A stretch of 45,405 nucleotides of DNA from Corynebacterium sp. HMSC08A12 (lineage in GTDB: Bacteria; Actinomycetota; Actinomycetes; Mycobacteriales; Mycobacteriaceae), in contig NZ_KV789165.1 in assembly GCF_001807485.1 (NCBI RefSeq), positions 1-45,405 of the forward strand. Reading direction: 5' to 3'. Positions 15,520 to 24,745 of the stretch are shown here, one piece after another (position 1 is the first letter of the stretch; each line of letters starts with the position of its first letter). The notes under the pieces are model-generated. The model was not told the DNA's origin. It searched no databases and was given only the letters and a program-made list of their open reading frames with translations. The translations under genes were made by a program, and so were the position numbers.

Positions 15520-15582
15520 TTGAATTTGTGGGCATAATTGTGGGCGGAGACCTACCTGCCCTATTTCAAGGAATTGAAGGAG
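15520..15582 (+). promoter_or_regulatory. Putative fba promoter and ribosome binding site
   Basis: An extended -10-like element TGGGCATAAT ends at 15538, followed by a short leader and a strong AAGGAG at 15577-15582, 7 nt before the ATG. The -35 region is unclear. The same TGGGCATAA word occurs just upstream of purT at about 43179, so it may be a usual promoter form in this genome. Confidence 0.45.
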
Positions 15583-15589
15583 CATCGAA

Positions 15590-16624
15590 ATGCCTATTGC
15601 AACCCCCGACGTCTACCGCGACATGCTGGACAATGCGAAGGAGAATGGCTTCGCATACCCCGCGATTAACTGCACCTCTTCCGAGACCATCAATGCTGCT
15701 CTGAAGGGCTTTGCGGATGCGGAGTCCGACGGCATCATCCAGTTCTCCACCGGTGGTGCCCAGTTCGGTTCCGGCCTGGCCGTGAAGAACATGGTTGCAG
15801 GTGCGGAGGCCCTGGCTGCGTTTGCTCACCAGGCTGCTAAGCACTACGGCGTGAACGTTGCTCTGCACACCGACCACTGCCAGAAGGAAGTTCTGGACGA
15901 GTACGTCCGCCCGCTGATGGAGATCTCCCGCAAGCGCGTGGAGGCCGGCGAGAACCCGCTGTTCCAGTCCCACATGTGGGACGGCTCCGCTATCCCGATC
16001 GACGAGAACCTGGAGATCGCTAAGGATCTGCTGGCTGACGCGCAGAAGGCCAACATCATCCTCGAAGTGGAGATCGGCGTTGTCGGTGGCGAGGAAGACG
16101 GCGTGGAGGCCAAGGCCGGCGCTAACCTGTACACCACCGAAGAGGACTTCGCTAAGACCGTTGATGCTCTGGGCACTGGCGAGCACGGCCGCTACCTGCT
16201 GGCCGCTACCTTCGGCAACGTCCACGGCGTGTACAAGCCGGGCAACGTGAAGCTGCGCCCGGAGGTTCTGGACATGGGCCAGAAGGTTGCGGAGAAGAAG
16301 CTGGGCCTTTCTGAGGGCTCCAACCCGTTCGACTTCGTCTTCCACGGCGGCTCCGGCTCCGAGAAGGAGAAGATCGAGGAGGCCCTGCGTTACGGCGTGA
16401 TCAAGATGAACGTGGATACGGACACCCAGTACGCCTTCACCAACCCGGTTGCCCGCCACATGTTCACCAACTTCGACGGTGTGCTGAAGATCGACGGCGA
16501 GGTCGGCAACAAGAAGGTTTACGACCCGCGCTCCTACCTGAAGAAGGCTGAGGAGGCCATGTCCGTCCGCGTGGTGGAGGCCTGCAACGATCTGCACTCC
16601 GCTGGCACTTCCGTCGCTAAGTAG
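15590..16624 (+). CDS. fba: Fructose-bisphosphate aldolase, class II
   Basis: Zinc-dependent cleavage of fructose 1,6-bisphosphate to dihydroxyacetone phosphate and glyceraldehyde 3-phosphate in glycolysis, and the reverse in gluconeogenesis. 344 residues, full length. The catalytic and metal-binding signature is ALHTDHCQKE (His93, Asp95, His96), with the further family segments LEVEIGVVGGEEDGV and FHGGSGSEKEKI. It is preceded by a strong ribosome binding site and has codon use (CTG, GAG, AAG) typical of highly expressed genes. Called fda or fba in corynebacteria. The DUF3151 gene follows after 14 bp. Confidence 0.96.
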   Translation: MPIATPDVYRDMLDNAKENGFAYPAINCTSSETINAALKGFADAESDGIIQFSTGGAQFGSGLAVKNMVAGAEALAAFAHQAAKHYGVNVALHTDHCQKEVLDEYVRPLMEISRKRVEAGENPLFQSHMWDGSAIPIDENLEIAKDLLADAQKANIILEVEIGVVGGEEDGVEAKAGANLYTTEEDFAKTVDALGTGEHGRYLLAATFGNVHGVYKPGNVKLRPEVLDMGQKVAEKKLGLSEGSNPFDFVFHGGSGSEKEKIEEALRYGVIKMNVDTDTQYAFTNPVARHMFTNFDGVLKIDGEVGNKKVYDPRSYLKKAEEAMSVRVVEACNDLHSAGTSVAK

Positions 16625-16638
16625 GTTCCGCTAGCACG

Positions 16639-17178
16639 ATGGCAGAACAGATTCGTCACAGTCGAGACCTCTTCGGCGCGGAGCACCCGGAGGTGCGCCT
16701 GCCGCAGGAGCTGGCAAGCTCCATTCCGGTGGAAGGTGCTGCAGGTGCTGGCGGTGGTGCAAGTACTGCACAGTCGCGTGAGTCGCTGGAGGTCGCGGTC
16801 TCGGAGAACCTGAAGGATTCCGGCGCATGGGCCGCCCTGGCTGAGGTGCTGCTGGCCGAAGGTCAGCCCGTGCAGGCCTACGCCTGCGCCCGCACCGGCT
16901 ACCACCGTGGCCTGGATGCCCTGCGTGGCAATGGTTGGCGTGGCACCGGCCCGGTCCCGTGGAACCACGAGCCGAACCAGGGTGTGCTGCGCGCCATCGG
17001 CGCGCTTGTCCAGACTGCACGTGCCCTCGGCGAGGACGACGAGGTCGTGCGCTGCCTGAACCTGCTACACGACTGCGACCCGGCGGCAGCCCCAGCGCTG
17101 GGGCTCGACGGCTCCGGCAAGAAGGCCGAGCCCAAGCCCATCACCGAACCCGGCGCCACCCCGCCCGCCGAGGGCTAA
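16639..17178 (+). CDS. DUF3151 protein
   Basis: 179 residues, cytoplasmic, unknown function. The core (AWAALAEVLLAEGQPVQAYACARTGYHRGLDALR, then GWRGTGPVPWNHEPNQGVLRAI) matches the DUF3151 family of actinobacteria, which regularly follows the aldolase gene. The helical AWAALAE...AYACARTGYHRG part looks like a tetratricopeptide-type helix pair. An Ala/Gly-rich stretch (EGAAGAGGGAST, near residue 33) and a Pro-rich tail are probably disordered. It is 14 bp after fba and 17 bp before the next gene, in a likely operon. Confidence 0.85.
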   Translation: MAEQIRHSRDLFGAEHPEVRLPQELASSIPVEGAAGAGGGASTAQSRESLEVAVSENLKDSGAWAALAEVLLAEGQPVQAYACARTGYHRGLDALRGNGWRGTGPVPWNHEPNQGVLRAIGALVQTARALGEDDEVVRCLNLLHDCDPAAAPALGLDGSGKKAEPKPITEPGATPPAEG

Positions 17179-17195
17179 CCTGTGCCTGAACGGAA

Positions 17196-18140
17196 ATGAA
17201 CCAACGCCGTTCTTTCTCTCTGCCAGCCCCGAGCCGCGGAGTGAACCGGAACCTCTGCATCGCCACGCTAGTCGTGGCGATACTTTGGATGTCCAGCATC
17301 CTCTGGCCCGCAGAACCCACAGCCGGCTGGCCTTTCGTGGCCGAAATACAAGCCAGCGCCTGGGTCGCCGGTGTGCTCGCCGCGGCGGGCATCGGCATCC
17401 TTCGCTCGGTACGCCGCGCGGCGTTGTGCGCGGTGCTGGCTCTGCTGGCGGTCTTGATCGTCCCGCGCGTGCCGGCGCCCAATTTTTCGGACGCCACCAA
17501 CCCGACCCGCGTGTTCTCCCTGAACACCTACTGGGGCAAGGCCGACGATAAGCGGATTGCGCGTGCGATCGACGAGCTCAAACCGGATGTCGTCTTCCTC
17601 CTGGAGACGAATGCGGAGGAAGTTAGCAGCGTGGCGGACAAGACCGGCTATTTGCCTATGACCCAGCCGCGACCCGGCAACGATCGGGCGGATAATGTTG
17701 TGGCGCTCGTGTCGGCGTCATATAAAGAAAAAACAGGGGCGCACGGCAACATGGTCCGTGGGCTCACTCGCTTCCAGACCCCGCGCGTGAATGCGCCGCT
17801 ACACGGCAACAGTGAGTTCGTGGGTGTGCATGCGGTGGCGCCGGCGAAGGACGACCGCCCGGCGTGGGAGCGCGACCTGGCGAACCTCAGCGAATGGGCG
17901 AACTCCCGGCGCCACCTGGTGCTGGCAGGCGACTTCAACGCAACGCGCAGCCACCCGCGCTACCGCGACTTCGAGCTCAGCGACTGCACGGGGCACCTGG
18001 CGCACACGCCAACGTGGCCGGCGGTGTTCCCGGTGATCCGGCTGGACCACATCATGACTACCGGCGAGTGCCTGGATGGTGGAACGAAGCGGATTTTAGG
18101 TACTGACCATCTGGCGGTGTGGGCGGACGTAACCACCTAA
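17196..18140 (+). CDS. Membrane-anchored endonuclease/exonuclease/phosphatase-family protein
   Basis: 314 residues: about three membrane segments in the first 95 residues, then an EEP domain. The domain shows FSLNTYWGKADD (the metal-site Asn region), DVVFLLETNAEE (metal-binding Glu), AGDFNATRSHPRYRDF (catalytic Asp/Asn) and RLDHIMTTGE...GTDHLAVWADV (Asp-His pair), all in the right order. The domain is predicted on the outer face of the membrane. EEP enzymes cleave phosphodiesters or phosphomonoesters in nucleic acids, lipids or inositol phosphates; the substrate is unknown. The ATG at 17196 follows GGAA. The FUSC gene follows after 10 bp. Confidence 0.82.
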   Translation: MNQRRSFSLPAPSRGVNRNLCIATLVVAILWMSSILWPAEPTAGWPFVAEIQASAWVAGVLAAAGIGILRSVRRAALCAVLALLAVLIVPRVPAPNFSDATNPTRVFSLNTYWGKADDKRIARAIDELKPDVVFLLETNAEEVSSVADKTGYLPMTQPRPGNDRADNVVALVSASYKEKTGAHGNMVRGLTRFQTPRVNAPLHGNSEFVGVHAVAPAKDDRPAWERDLANLSEWANSRRHLVLAGDFNATRSHPRYRDFELSDCTGHLAHTPTWPAVFPVIRLDHIMTTGECLDGGTKRILGTDHLAVWADVTT

Positions 18141-18150
18141 ACTGGCGGGC

Positions 18151-19389
18151 ATGGCAGAACCACAACCGCGGCCACGGACCGCTAAAGAGATGTGGGGCGA
18201 GCCGGCCAACCGCCTGCGCCCCGGAGTGCGCGCCGCAGCCCGGAACCTGCGCCGCATCGCGCCGGTGCAGGGTGCGATTCGCGTGCGGGAGGGGGTCGTC
18301 TTCGCCATCCAGTGCGCTATTGGTGCGGGGCTGGCACTGCTCATCGCGGAACAGATTTTCGACCACCAGCAGGCCTTCTTTGCGCCCATCGCAGCGGTGT
18401 TGAGCCTTGGTGTGAGCGCCGGAAAGCGTCTGCGGCGCGGCTTCGAGCTGGTGCTCGGTGCTTCTGTGGGCGTGGGCATCGGCGACCTGGTGATCAGCAA
18501 CATTGGTAGCGGATACTGGCAGGTCTCCGTGGTGGTGCTGTTCGCCATTCTGGTGGCGACATTCGTGGATAAGTCGGTCTCCGTGGCTTTCCAGGCCGCC
18601 AGTTCCGCGGTGCTGGTGGCGACGATCCTGCCGCCGGGATCTTCGGGTTCGTTAGACCGAATGATCGACGCGCTGATCGGTGGCGTGATCGGCATTGTGG
18701 TGCTGGCGCTGGTGCCGAACTCCCCGTTGCGCCCGGCTCGGCGGGAGGTTTCCACGCTGATTTCGAAGGCAGCGCTGGTGCTGGACGATGTGGCGCAGGG
18801 GATGGAGGAGCGCGACGCGGCGAAGATCACCAAGGCCCTGGAGATCGCCCGCGGCACCCAGACCTACGTGAATGCCCTGCTGACGAACGTGGGCGGCGGG
18901 TCGGAGGTCGTGGCCGTCTCGCCGATCTATTGGACGGCCCGGCGGCATGCGAAGTCGATGAACCGCATCCTGGTGCCCGTCGATAACGTGATGCGCAATG
19001 CGCGCGTGCTAGCGCGCCGGGCGGAGATCATGTTGCTGGACGAGATCGAGCCGCCGGAGGAGATGACCGAGCTGATGCGCGGTATCTCTAACGAGCTGGG
19101 CCAGCTGGGTGCTTTGTTCGCCGAGGGCGGTACGCGCGGCACCCGTGATGAGGCCGTGGAGATCCCGGAGATCGTGCGTGCCCTGCAGAAACTCGCCGCG
19201 GAGGCGGACCTGGCCATCGCGGATGGTACGGGTTTGTCGGGCACGGTGGTCTTGGCGCAGTGTCGCTCGATTATTGTTGACGCCCTGCAGGTCTGTGGCT
19301 ATTCGCGTGAGTCGGCTATGGCGTTTCTGCGGCCGACGGTGGACAGGCCGTGGCAACCGCCGGAGGTGTGGGACGACCTGGAGGAATAG
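18151..19389 (+). CDS. FUSC / aromatic acid exporter-family membrane protein
   Basis: 412 residues. The N-terminal half carries about six membrane segments (residues about 45-195), including the family segment HQQAFFAPIAAVLSLGVSAGKRLRRGFELVLGA, followed by a long cytoplasmic helical domain. This layout matches the fusaric-acid-resistance/aromatic acid exporter group of actinobacteria. Transport of a given compound cannot be claimed. It lies 10 bp after the EEP gene and probably shares its transcript. Confidence 0.75.
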   Translation: MAEPQPRPRTAKEMWGEPANRLRPGVRAAARNLRRIAPVQGAIRVREGVVFAIQCAIGAGLALLIAEQIFDHQQAFFAPIAAVLSLGVSAGKRLRRGFELVLGASVGVGIGDLVISNIGSGYWQVSVVVLFAILVATFVDKSVSVAFQAASSAVLVATILPPGSSGSLDRMIDALIGGVIGIVVLALVPNSPLRPARREVSTLISKAALVLDDVAQGMEERDAAKITKALEIARGTQTYVNALLTNVGGGSEVVAVSPIYWTARRHAKSMNRILVPVDNVMRNARVLARRAEIMLLDEIEPPEEMTELMRGISNELGQLGALFAEGGTRGTRDEAVEIPEIVRALQKLAAEADLAIADGTGLSGTVVLAQCRSIIVDALQVCGYSRESAMAFLRPTVDRPWQPPEVWDDLEE

Positions 19390-19443
19390 TCGGGGGCTAC
19401 GAGTGGAACCTTAAGAGCGGCGATAGTAGATTCTTAAAGAAGT

Positions 19444-19460
19444 TGGGGAATTGTTCCCCA
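19444..19460 (+). terminator. Hairpin between FUSC gene and surface protein
   Basis: TGGGGAA-TTG-TTCCCCA forms a perfect 7-bp stem with a 3-nt loop, 43 bp before the surface-protein start. No T-run follows. It may end the upstream operon or lie in the leader of the surface-protein gene. Confidence 0.4.
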
Positions 19461-19502
19461 CAACGGCTTAATGTCGTCTCGCTCTACTATGAGGTATCTC
19501 TT

Positions 19503-22343
19503 ATGATGTTTCTCCGCTCCCGCCGCACCATGACTGCTGTCGCGGCTGCCGCCAGCCTGGTACTGACCGCCACGGCTGTCCCACAGTCCCCGTTCTCTCC
19601 GATAGCTGCGCAGGCCGCCACGGTCAACAAAACGCAGGATACGAACCTGGATTACCAGTGCAATATCTTCGCTCTGGGGGGGATGATAAACGAAAACCGT
19701 GACCTTTCGACACGATTCCAGGTAACGATGCCGGAGAAGGCGTCGCAAGGGGAGGAGATCAAGGTTGTTGTAAAAATTGACCCGATCCAGGCTGAAGAAC
19801 AAGTAGCGGCATTAGCGCCTGATGAGATCAGTTTCAAACAAGGAAATACTCAGGCCAATAGAATCCGATTTTACATTCCAGAAGATGTAGAACTAGTTTC
19901 TTCTAACTTGCCAGCGACGCTTAAGAATCATGTTCTTGATGTTGAAGACATGATGCAACCGAGCAAGAAGTTCATGCGAATTACCATTGACTATAAGGAG
20001 CTTGAGCTTACTCTGCGTCCCAAGAAAAAGGGTACGGTCACCCTTCAGACGCCGAAGAAGTTCCCGACGCTCGACGGTAAGGGGCGTGTTGTTCACAGCA
20101 ATATGGTCTGGGGACAAGGTGCGGTCGGAGGATCAGCGGGTATAAAGGTCACATGCATGACTGACCAGTACAAGCCTCTGGGAGTAACTCAAGTCGGTGA
20201 GGCTGCAGATTTCAACGAGCCAAATTATGCTCCCATCGAGGTCAAGCAGGCGGATACCGCCACCTCGAAGAACTCTGCCGATGCTCCAGAGGGCACCGCT
20301 TACGCCAAGGGCGCCGACGCTCCGGAGTGGGCAACTGTCGCTGAGGACGGCACCGTCACTGTCAAGCCGGGCCTGGCAGTGGAACCCGGCGACTACGAAG
20401 TTCCGGTTGTTGTTACCTACCCGGATTCTTCCACGGACAACACCGTTGTGAAGGTCAATGTGGAGAGGAAGCCTCTCGCGGAGCAGTATAATCCGCAGTA
20501 CGAGGAAGTGACTGTTAAGCAGCTGGATGAGGAGACTGTCGAAGCTCCAAAGGACGTTGCCGAGGGCGCAAAGTTTGCAGCTGGAGAAAATGCACCGGAA
20601 TGGGCCACCGTTGCTGAAGATGGCACCGTCACCGTAAAACCTAGCCGGGAAGTGAAGCCGGGCGACTACACTGTTCCGGTTGTCGTCAGCTACCCGGACC
20701 AGTCCAAGGGCGATACCGTGGTTAACGTCCACGTGAAGGTTACCCACACCAACGAGCTACACGATCCGCAGTTCGGTGAGGCCACCGTCGAACAGGAAAG
20801 CACCTCTACCATCCCTGCCCCGGAGGGACTGCCGGAGGGCGCGAAGGTTACCCGTGGTGAGGGCGCGCCGGAGTGGGTCACCGTCAACGAGGACGGCTCC
20901 ATCGAGGCAAAGCCGACCCTGGAGACCGAAGACAAGAAATATACCGTTCCAGTTGTCGTCACTTACGACGATGGGTCTACCGACGAAGCAAATGCCAAGG
21001 TGACCGTGACCAAGAAGCCGGACAACCAGATTTACTCCCCGGAGTTTGGCAGCATCACCGTGCAGGCCAACCGTTCCGCAAAGACTCCTGCCATCGAAGG
21101 CATGCCGGACGGCACCACGTTTGCCTTGGCTGAGGGCGCTCCGGACTGGGCGTCCATCGACGACAAGGGCGCTGTCCAGCTGAACCCGGGCGGCGAGGTT
21201 GATGCGAAGGACTACACGGTCCCGGTTACCGTCACCTACCCCGATGGCACTACCGACAATGCCGAGCTGAAGGTCACGGTCACGGAGCGCGCCATCAACG
21301 AGATCCACGATCCGACCTACGAGCCGATCGCGGTAAAGCAGGAAGAGTCCGCCACCGTTGCTGCTCCTGAGGACAGCACTGCGGACGCCGAATACTCCCT
21401 GGGCGCAGGCGCGCCGAGCTGGGTTACTCTGAACAAGGACGGCAGCATCGAGGCACGTCCGGACCGTAATGTTGAGCCGGGTGAGTACCAGATCCCGGTG
21501 ACGGTCATCTATGGAGATGACTCTGCTGACCGCACTACCGCCGTGGTCACCGTGACCGTGAAGTACGCTAGCGAGATCCACGATCCGACCTACTCGGATG
21601 TGACTGTGAAGCAGGGCGACGAAGTGACTGCTCCGGCTCCGACCGATGTGGCTGAGGGTGCGACCTTCGAGGCTGGCGAGGGCGTACCGTCGTGGATCAC
21701 CGTCAACCCGGACGGCACCGTCACCGCCAAGCCGGGCTTGGAGATTGAGGCCAAGGAGTACACCGTTCCGGTGAAGGTCTCCTATGAGGACGGTTCCGGC
21801 GACGACACGACCGTGAACATCACCGTCACCGTGAAGCCGACCAACGAGCTGCATAACCCGACTTACCCCGCTGCCGACGTGAAGCAGGGTAGCGAAACCA
21901 CCGTCGCTCCGCCGGCTGACGTGGCTGACGATGCAGAGTTCGCTCTTGGTGAGGGAGCCCCGGAGTGGGCCACCGTCAACGAGGACGGCACCGTCACCCT
22001 GAAGCCGAGCAAGGAAGTTGAGCTGGGCGACTACGATGTCCCGGTCGTCATCACCTACCCGGATGGATCGACCACCACCACGACGTTGAAGGTGACCATC
22101 AAGGAGCAGGACAAGCCGAGCGATAACGGCGGCAGCACTGGCTCCAGTGGTTCTAGCAGCGGTTCCAGCGGCGGACTGTTCGGATCTCTGAGCGGCTCTA
22201 GCAACGGTTCCAGCGGTTCCAGCAGCATCACCGGTTCCAGCCCATTCGGCTACTTCCTCGCCGCCCTGTTCGGAACGATTGCCATCGGCGCTGGCCTGTT
22301 CGGTCTGTACAACTGGGCCCGCGACCACGGCTACGTCCGCTAA
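19503..22343 (+). CDS. Secreted seven-repeat surface protein (Rib/alpha-like repeats)
   Basis: 946 residues. The start at 19503 is set by GAGG at 19491-19494. A signal peptide (RSRRTMTAVAAAASLVLTA...AQAAT) ends near residue 39. A unique domain follows (about 40-235), then seven repeats of about 90 residues (nt about 20220-22110). Each starts like HDPTYxxxTVKQ, has GAPEWATVNEDGTVTxKP in the middle and ends PVVVTYPDGSTD...VTV, resembling Rib/alpha-like or long immunoglobulin-like surface repeats. A Ser/Gly linker, a membrane segment and the short tail NWARDHGYVR close it; there is no LPXTG. The unique domain is much lower in GC (about 40% at 19861-19980) than the repeats (70% at 21661-21720). 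Probably a stalk for adhesion or cell-surface structure; inference only. Confidence 0.85.
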   Translation: MMFLRSRRTMTAVAAAASLVLTATAVPQSPFSPIAAQAATVNKTQDTNLDYQCNIFALGGMINENRDLSTRFQVTMPEKASQGEEIKVVVKIDPIQAEEQVAALAPDEISFKQGNTQANRIRFYIPEDVELVSSNLPATLKNHVLDVEDMMQPSKKFMRITIDYKELELTLRPKKKGTVTLQTPKKFPTLDGKGRVVHSNMVWGQGAVGGSAGIKVTCMTDQYKPLGVTQVGEAADFNEPNYAPIEVKQADTATSKNSADAPEGTAYAKGADAPEWATVAEDGTVTVKPGLAVEPGDYEVPVVVTYPDSSTDNTVVKVNVERKPLAEQYNPQYEEVTVKQLDEETVEAPKDVAEGAKFAAGENAPEWATVAEDGTVTVKPSREVKPGDYTVPVVVSYPDQSKGDTVVNVHVKVTHTNELHDPQFGEATVEQESTSTIPAPEGLPEGAKVTRGEGAPEWVTVNEDGSIEAKPTLETEDKKYTVPVVVTYDDGSTDEANAKVTVTKKPDNQIYSPEFGSITVQANRSAKTPAIEGMPDGTTFALAEGAPDWASIDDKGAVQLNPGGEVDAKDYTVPVTVTYPDGTTDNAELKVTVTERAINEIHDPTYEPIAVKQEESATVAAPEDSTADAEYSLGAGAPSWVTLNKDGSIEARPDRNVEPGEYQIPVTVIYGDDSADRTTAVVTVTVKYASEIHDPTYSDVTVKQGDEVTAPAPTDVAEGATFEAGEGVPSWITVNPDGTVTAKPGLEIEAKEYTVPVKVSYEDGSGDDTTVNITVTVKPTNELHNPTYPAADVKQGSETTVAPPADVADDAEFALGEGAPEWATVNEDGTVTLKPSKEVELGDYDVPVVITYPDGSTTTTTLKVTIKEQDKPSDNGGSTGSSGSSSGSSGGLFGSLSGSSNGSSGSSSITGSSPFGYFLAALFGTIAIGAGLFGLYNWARDHGYVR
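20220..22110 (+). repeat. Seven coding repeats of about 270 bp
   Basis: In-frame repeats of about 88-92 codons in the surface protein. They are diverged (no two are identical), so the array is old rather than a recent expansion. All keep the APxWxxxxxxGxxxxxP core and a final PVxVxYxDxSxD segment. Confidence 0.85.
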
Positions 22344-22355
22344 CTGCGGGCACGC

Positions 22356-23240
22356 TTAGTTGCGCACGAACTGCCCATCCCGCAGGTGGCGGTAAAACGT
22401 CACCGACTTCAGCGGGCGGGGATGGCGCACTCCGTCACGGGTGACCGCCAGATCCACCCCACCGGCCTGTAAGGCCCGCCCCCGCAGCACCGTCGGAGAG
22501 ACGGTACTGCGGGGCTTCTTTATGCGCCCAAACCAGCCCTTACGGGGCAACGGCGGCCGCTGCACCGCAGCCAACCCCGGAGCATCCGGTGTGGGAACCA
22601 ATCGCACACCATTGTTGAAATCGCTGGTGCCCGCTTTCGCCTGCTCGTACAGAACCTCGGAATCGACGATCACCTCGCCGATCATCTCCGCCGTCCCCTC
22701 GGATTCGCCTGCCGAACCTGCCTTACCAGCCGAGCGCACCGGCCCAGTGACCTCCGCCGCTCCCAACGTCACCACGCCATGGTCGTCGCGGATCACCGGA
22801 GTCGGCACAGCCGGGGAAGCCAGCGCGAAGGTGAGGTGCTCGGCGGGGGAGAAGGTGGCGTCCAGACCCCACGAAAGAGCGACCGCCGAAGAACCAGAAG
22901 GGATAAAACCGACCTCGACCCACAGGGCATCAATGCGCATCAACTTGGACACCACAGCGGCCAGGGCAGCATCGCTACCCTGCACGATCACGCGCACGCG
23001 CTCGCTGACCTCGTGCGGGTCTGGCTGCGGGGCGCCCAAGTGGGGAGCGTCGGGGCGCTGCATCATCTCTTCTAAAGACGGGGTGGAGCCCACTACGAAC
23101 CGCTCCAGATCATCCAGGAAACGCAGCTCCTTGCGCTTCGGAATGGCAGACAGATCGAGGCACTCCACGGCCTCGCCCGGCAACACGGGATCGCGCAGCC
23201 GATCGCTGGCGGGGACATCGCAACGCAACATAAACAACAT
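22356..23240 (-). CDS. Conserved hypothetical protein beside purA
   Basis: 294 residues with no signal peptide, soluble. I do not recognise a domain. It contains FMLRCDVPASDRLRDPVLPGEAVECLDL at the start, a middle mixed alpha/beta part (VIVQGSDAALAAVVSKLMRIDALWVEVGFIPSGSSAVALSWGLD) and a C-terminal basic part with PRSTVSPTVLRGRALQAGGVDLAVTRDGVRHPRPLKSVTFYRHLRD, suggesting a small repeat or SH3-like fold. An Ala/Gly/Ser-rich insert (SAGKAGSAGESEGTAE) interrupts it. I chose the ATG at 23240 because GGTGGG precedes it; GTG at 23270 would add ten residues. Convergent with the surface protein and divergent from purA. Confidence 0.7.
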   Translation of the reverse strand: MLFMLRCDVPASDRLRDPVLPGEAVECLDLSAIPKRKELRFLDDLERFVVGSTPSLEEMMQRPDAPHLGAPQPDPHEVSERVRVIVQGSDAALAAVVSKLMRIDALWVEVGFIPSGSSAVALSWGLDATFSPAEHLTFALASPAVPTPVIRDDHGVVTLGAAEVTGPVRSAGKAGSAGESEGTAEMIGEVIVDSEVLYEQAKAGTSDFNNGVRLVPTPDAPGLAAVQRPPLPRKGWFGRIKKPRSTVSPTVLRGRALQAGGVDLAVTRDGVRHPRPLKSVTFYRHLRDGQFVRN

Positions 23241-23303
23241 AGAAACCCACCATAGCTGTGCCACAAGCACCGGCGAGGTACTAGAATGGAGAAACGTCTA
23301 GGT

Positions 23304-23370
23304 GCCCCGCCCGATCTCTAACTGAAGCTACAGCAGCGACAGAAGATGCAGTAAATGCATGGCGCGGGGC
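23304..23370 (+). promoter_or_regulatory. Possible structured leader of purA
   Basis: GCCCCGC (23304-23310) can pair with GCGGGGC (23364-23370), enclosing a small hairpin TGCA-GTAAA-TGCA (23347-23359). The region lies 50-117 bp before the purA start. It matches no riboswitch class that I know; the pairing could be chance in GC-rich DNA. Confidence 0.3.
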
Positions 23371-23420
23371 TACACCCATGAGTACAGAAGTACCAACGCA
23401 GAGGACGTGTTTTAGTTTCC

Positions 23421-24710
23421 ATGGCAGCGATCATCGTCGTAGGCGCCCAGTGGGGCGACGAAGGTAAGGGCAAAGCTACCGACATTCTGGGCGGGAAGGT
23501 CGACTACGTAGTCAAGCCCAACGGTGGCAACAACGCCGGCCACACCGTCGTCGTCGGCGGCGAGAAGTACGAGCTCAAGCTGCTGCCCGCAGGCGTGCTT
23601 TCCGAAAACGCCACGCCCATCATCGGCAACGGTTGCGTGGTGAACCTGGAGGCACTGTTCGAGGAGATCGACGGACTGGAAGCTCGCGGCGCAAACGCCT
23701 CCCGCCTGCGCGTTTCCGCCAATGCACAGCTGGTGGCTCCCTACCACGTGGCCATCGACCGCGTGGCCGAGCGCTTCCTGGGCAAGCGCGCCATCGGCAC
23801 CACCGGCCGCGGCATCGGCCCGACCTACGCCGACAAGGTCTCCCGCGTGGGCATCCGCGCCCAGGACCTGCTGGACGAATCCATCCTGCGCCAGAAGATC
23901 GAATCCGCGCTGGACCAGAAGAACCAGATCCTGGTGAAGATCTACAACCGTCGCGCCGTGGACGTGGACGAGGTTGTGGATTACTTCCTCTCCTACGCCG
24001 ATCGCCTCAAGCCGATGCTGATCGATGCGACGACGGAGCTGAACCAAGCTCTGGACGCCGGTAAGTCTGTGCTGATGGAGGGCGGCCAGGCCACGATGCT
24101 AGACGTGGACCACGGCACGTATCCCTTCGTGACTTCCTCTAACCCCACCACTGGCGGCGCATGCGTGGGCACGGGCATTGGTCCGACGCGCATTACCGCA
24201 TCGCTGGGCATCATCAAGGCCTACACCACGCGCGTGGGTGCCGGTCCGTTCCCAACGGAGCTGTTCGACAAGTGGGGCGAGTTCCTGCAGACCACCGGCG
24301 GCGAGGTCGGCGTGAACACCGGGCGCAAGCGCCGCTGCGGCTGGTACGATTCCGTGATCGCCCGCTACGCCTCCCGCGTGAACGGCTTCACCGACTACTT
24401 CCTGACGAAGTTGGACGTGCTGACCGGCATCGGCGAAATCCCGATCTGCGTAGCCTACGACGTGGACGGTGTGCGCCACGACGAGATGCCGATGACGCAG
24501 ACCGAGTTCCACCACGCAACCCCGATCTACGAGACCATGCCCGCGTGGGACGAGGACATCACGGACTGCAAGACCTTCGAGGAACTGCCGCAGAAGGCGC
24601 AGGATTACGTCAAGCGTCTGGAGGAGCTGTCCGGCTGCCGGATCTCCTACATCGGCGTGGGTCCGGGTCGCGACCAGACGATCGTCATCAACGACGTCGC
24701 GGAGAGTTAG
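23421..24710 (+). CDS. purA: Adenylosuccinate synthetase
   Basis: GTP-dependent conversion of IMP and aspartate to adenylosuccinate, the first committed step to AMP. 429 residues, full length. The N terminus has the phosphate-binding loop GDEGKGK (residues 12-18, Asp13 catalytic), then [12 protein letters not shown] with the catalytic His and [12 protein letters not shown] for IMP binding; [15 protein letters not shown] and the C-terminal [12 protein letters not shown] complete the family pattern. A single gene with its own leader. Confidence 0.97.
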   Translation: MAAIIVVGAQWGDEGKGKATDILGGKVDYVVKPNGGNNAGHTVVVGGEKYELKLLPAGVLSENATPIIGNGCVVNLEALFEEIDGLEARGANASRLRVSANAQLVAPYHVAIDRVAERFLGKRAIGTTGRGIGPTYADKVSRVGIRAQDLLDESILRQKIESALDQKNQILVKIYNRRAVDVDEVVDYFLSYADRLKPMLIDATTELNQALDAGKSVLMEGGQATMLDVDHGTYPFVTSSNPTTGGACVGTGIGPTRITASLGIIKAYTTRVGAGPFPTELFDKWGEFLQTTGGEVGVNTGRKRRCGWYDSVIARYASRVNGFTDYFLTKLDVLTGIGEIPICVAYDVDGVRHDEMPMTQTEFHHATPIYETMPAWDEDITDCKTFEELPQKAQDYVKRLEELSGCRISYIGVGPGRDQTIVINDVAES

Positions 24711-24718
24711 GGCGCTGC

Positions 24719-24745
24719 GCTAGAGCGCGCTAGAGCGTACGCAGG
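24719..24745. repeat. 10-bp tandem duplication over the acyltransferase stop codon
   Basis: On the minus strand the unit GCTCTAGCGC occurs twice in a row just at the end of the carnitine acyltransferase gene; the first unit contains its TAG stop. It fills the short convergent gap after purA. Confidence 0.7.

Noticed and set aside
20220..22110. Regular repeats suggesting a CRISPR-like array
   Set aside because: Unit length of about 270 bp, in frame and diverged; these are protein repeats, without spacers.
20757..22328. 523-residue minus-strand frame opposite the surface-protein repeats
   Set aside because: It arises from the repeat codons read in reverse; the coding strand has signal peptide, repeats and anchor in frame.
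19503..22343. Sortase-anchored LPXTG protein
   Set aside because: No LPXTG-like motif before the C-terminal membrane segment.
22344..22385. CTGCGGG...CCCGCAG inverted repeat as terminator of the surface-protein gene
   Set aside because: 28-nt loop, no T-run, and the right arm lies within the coding end of the convergent gene; not convincing.
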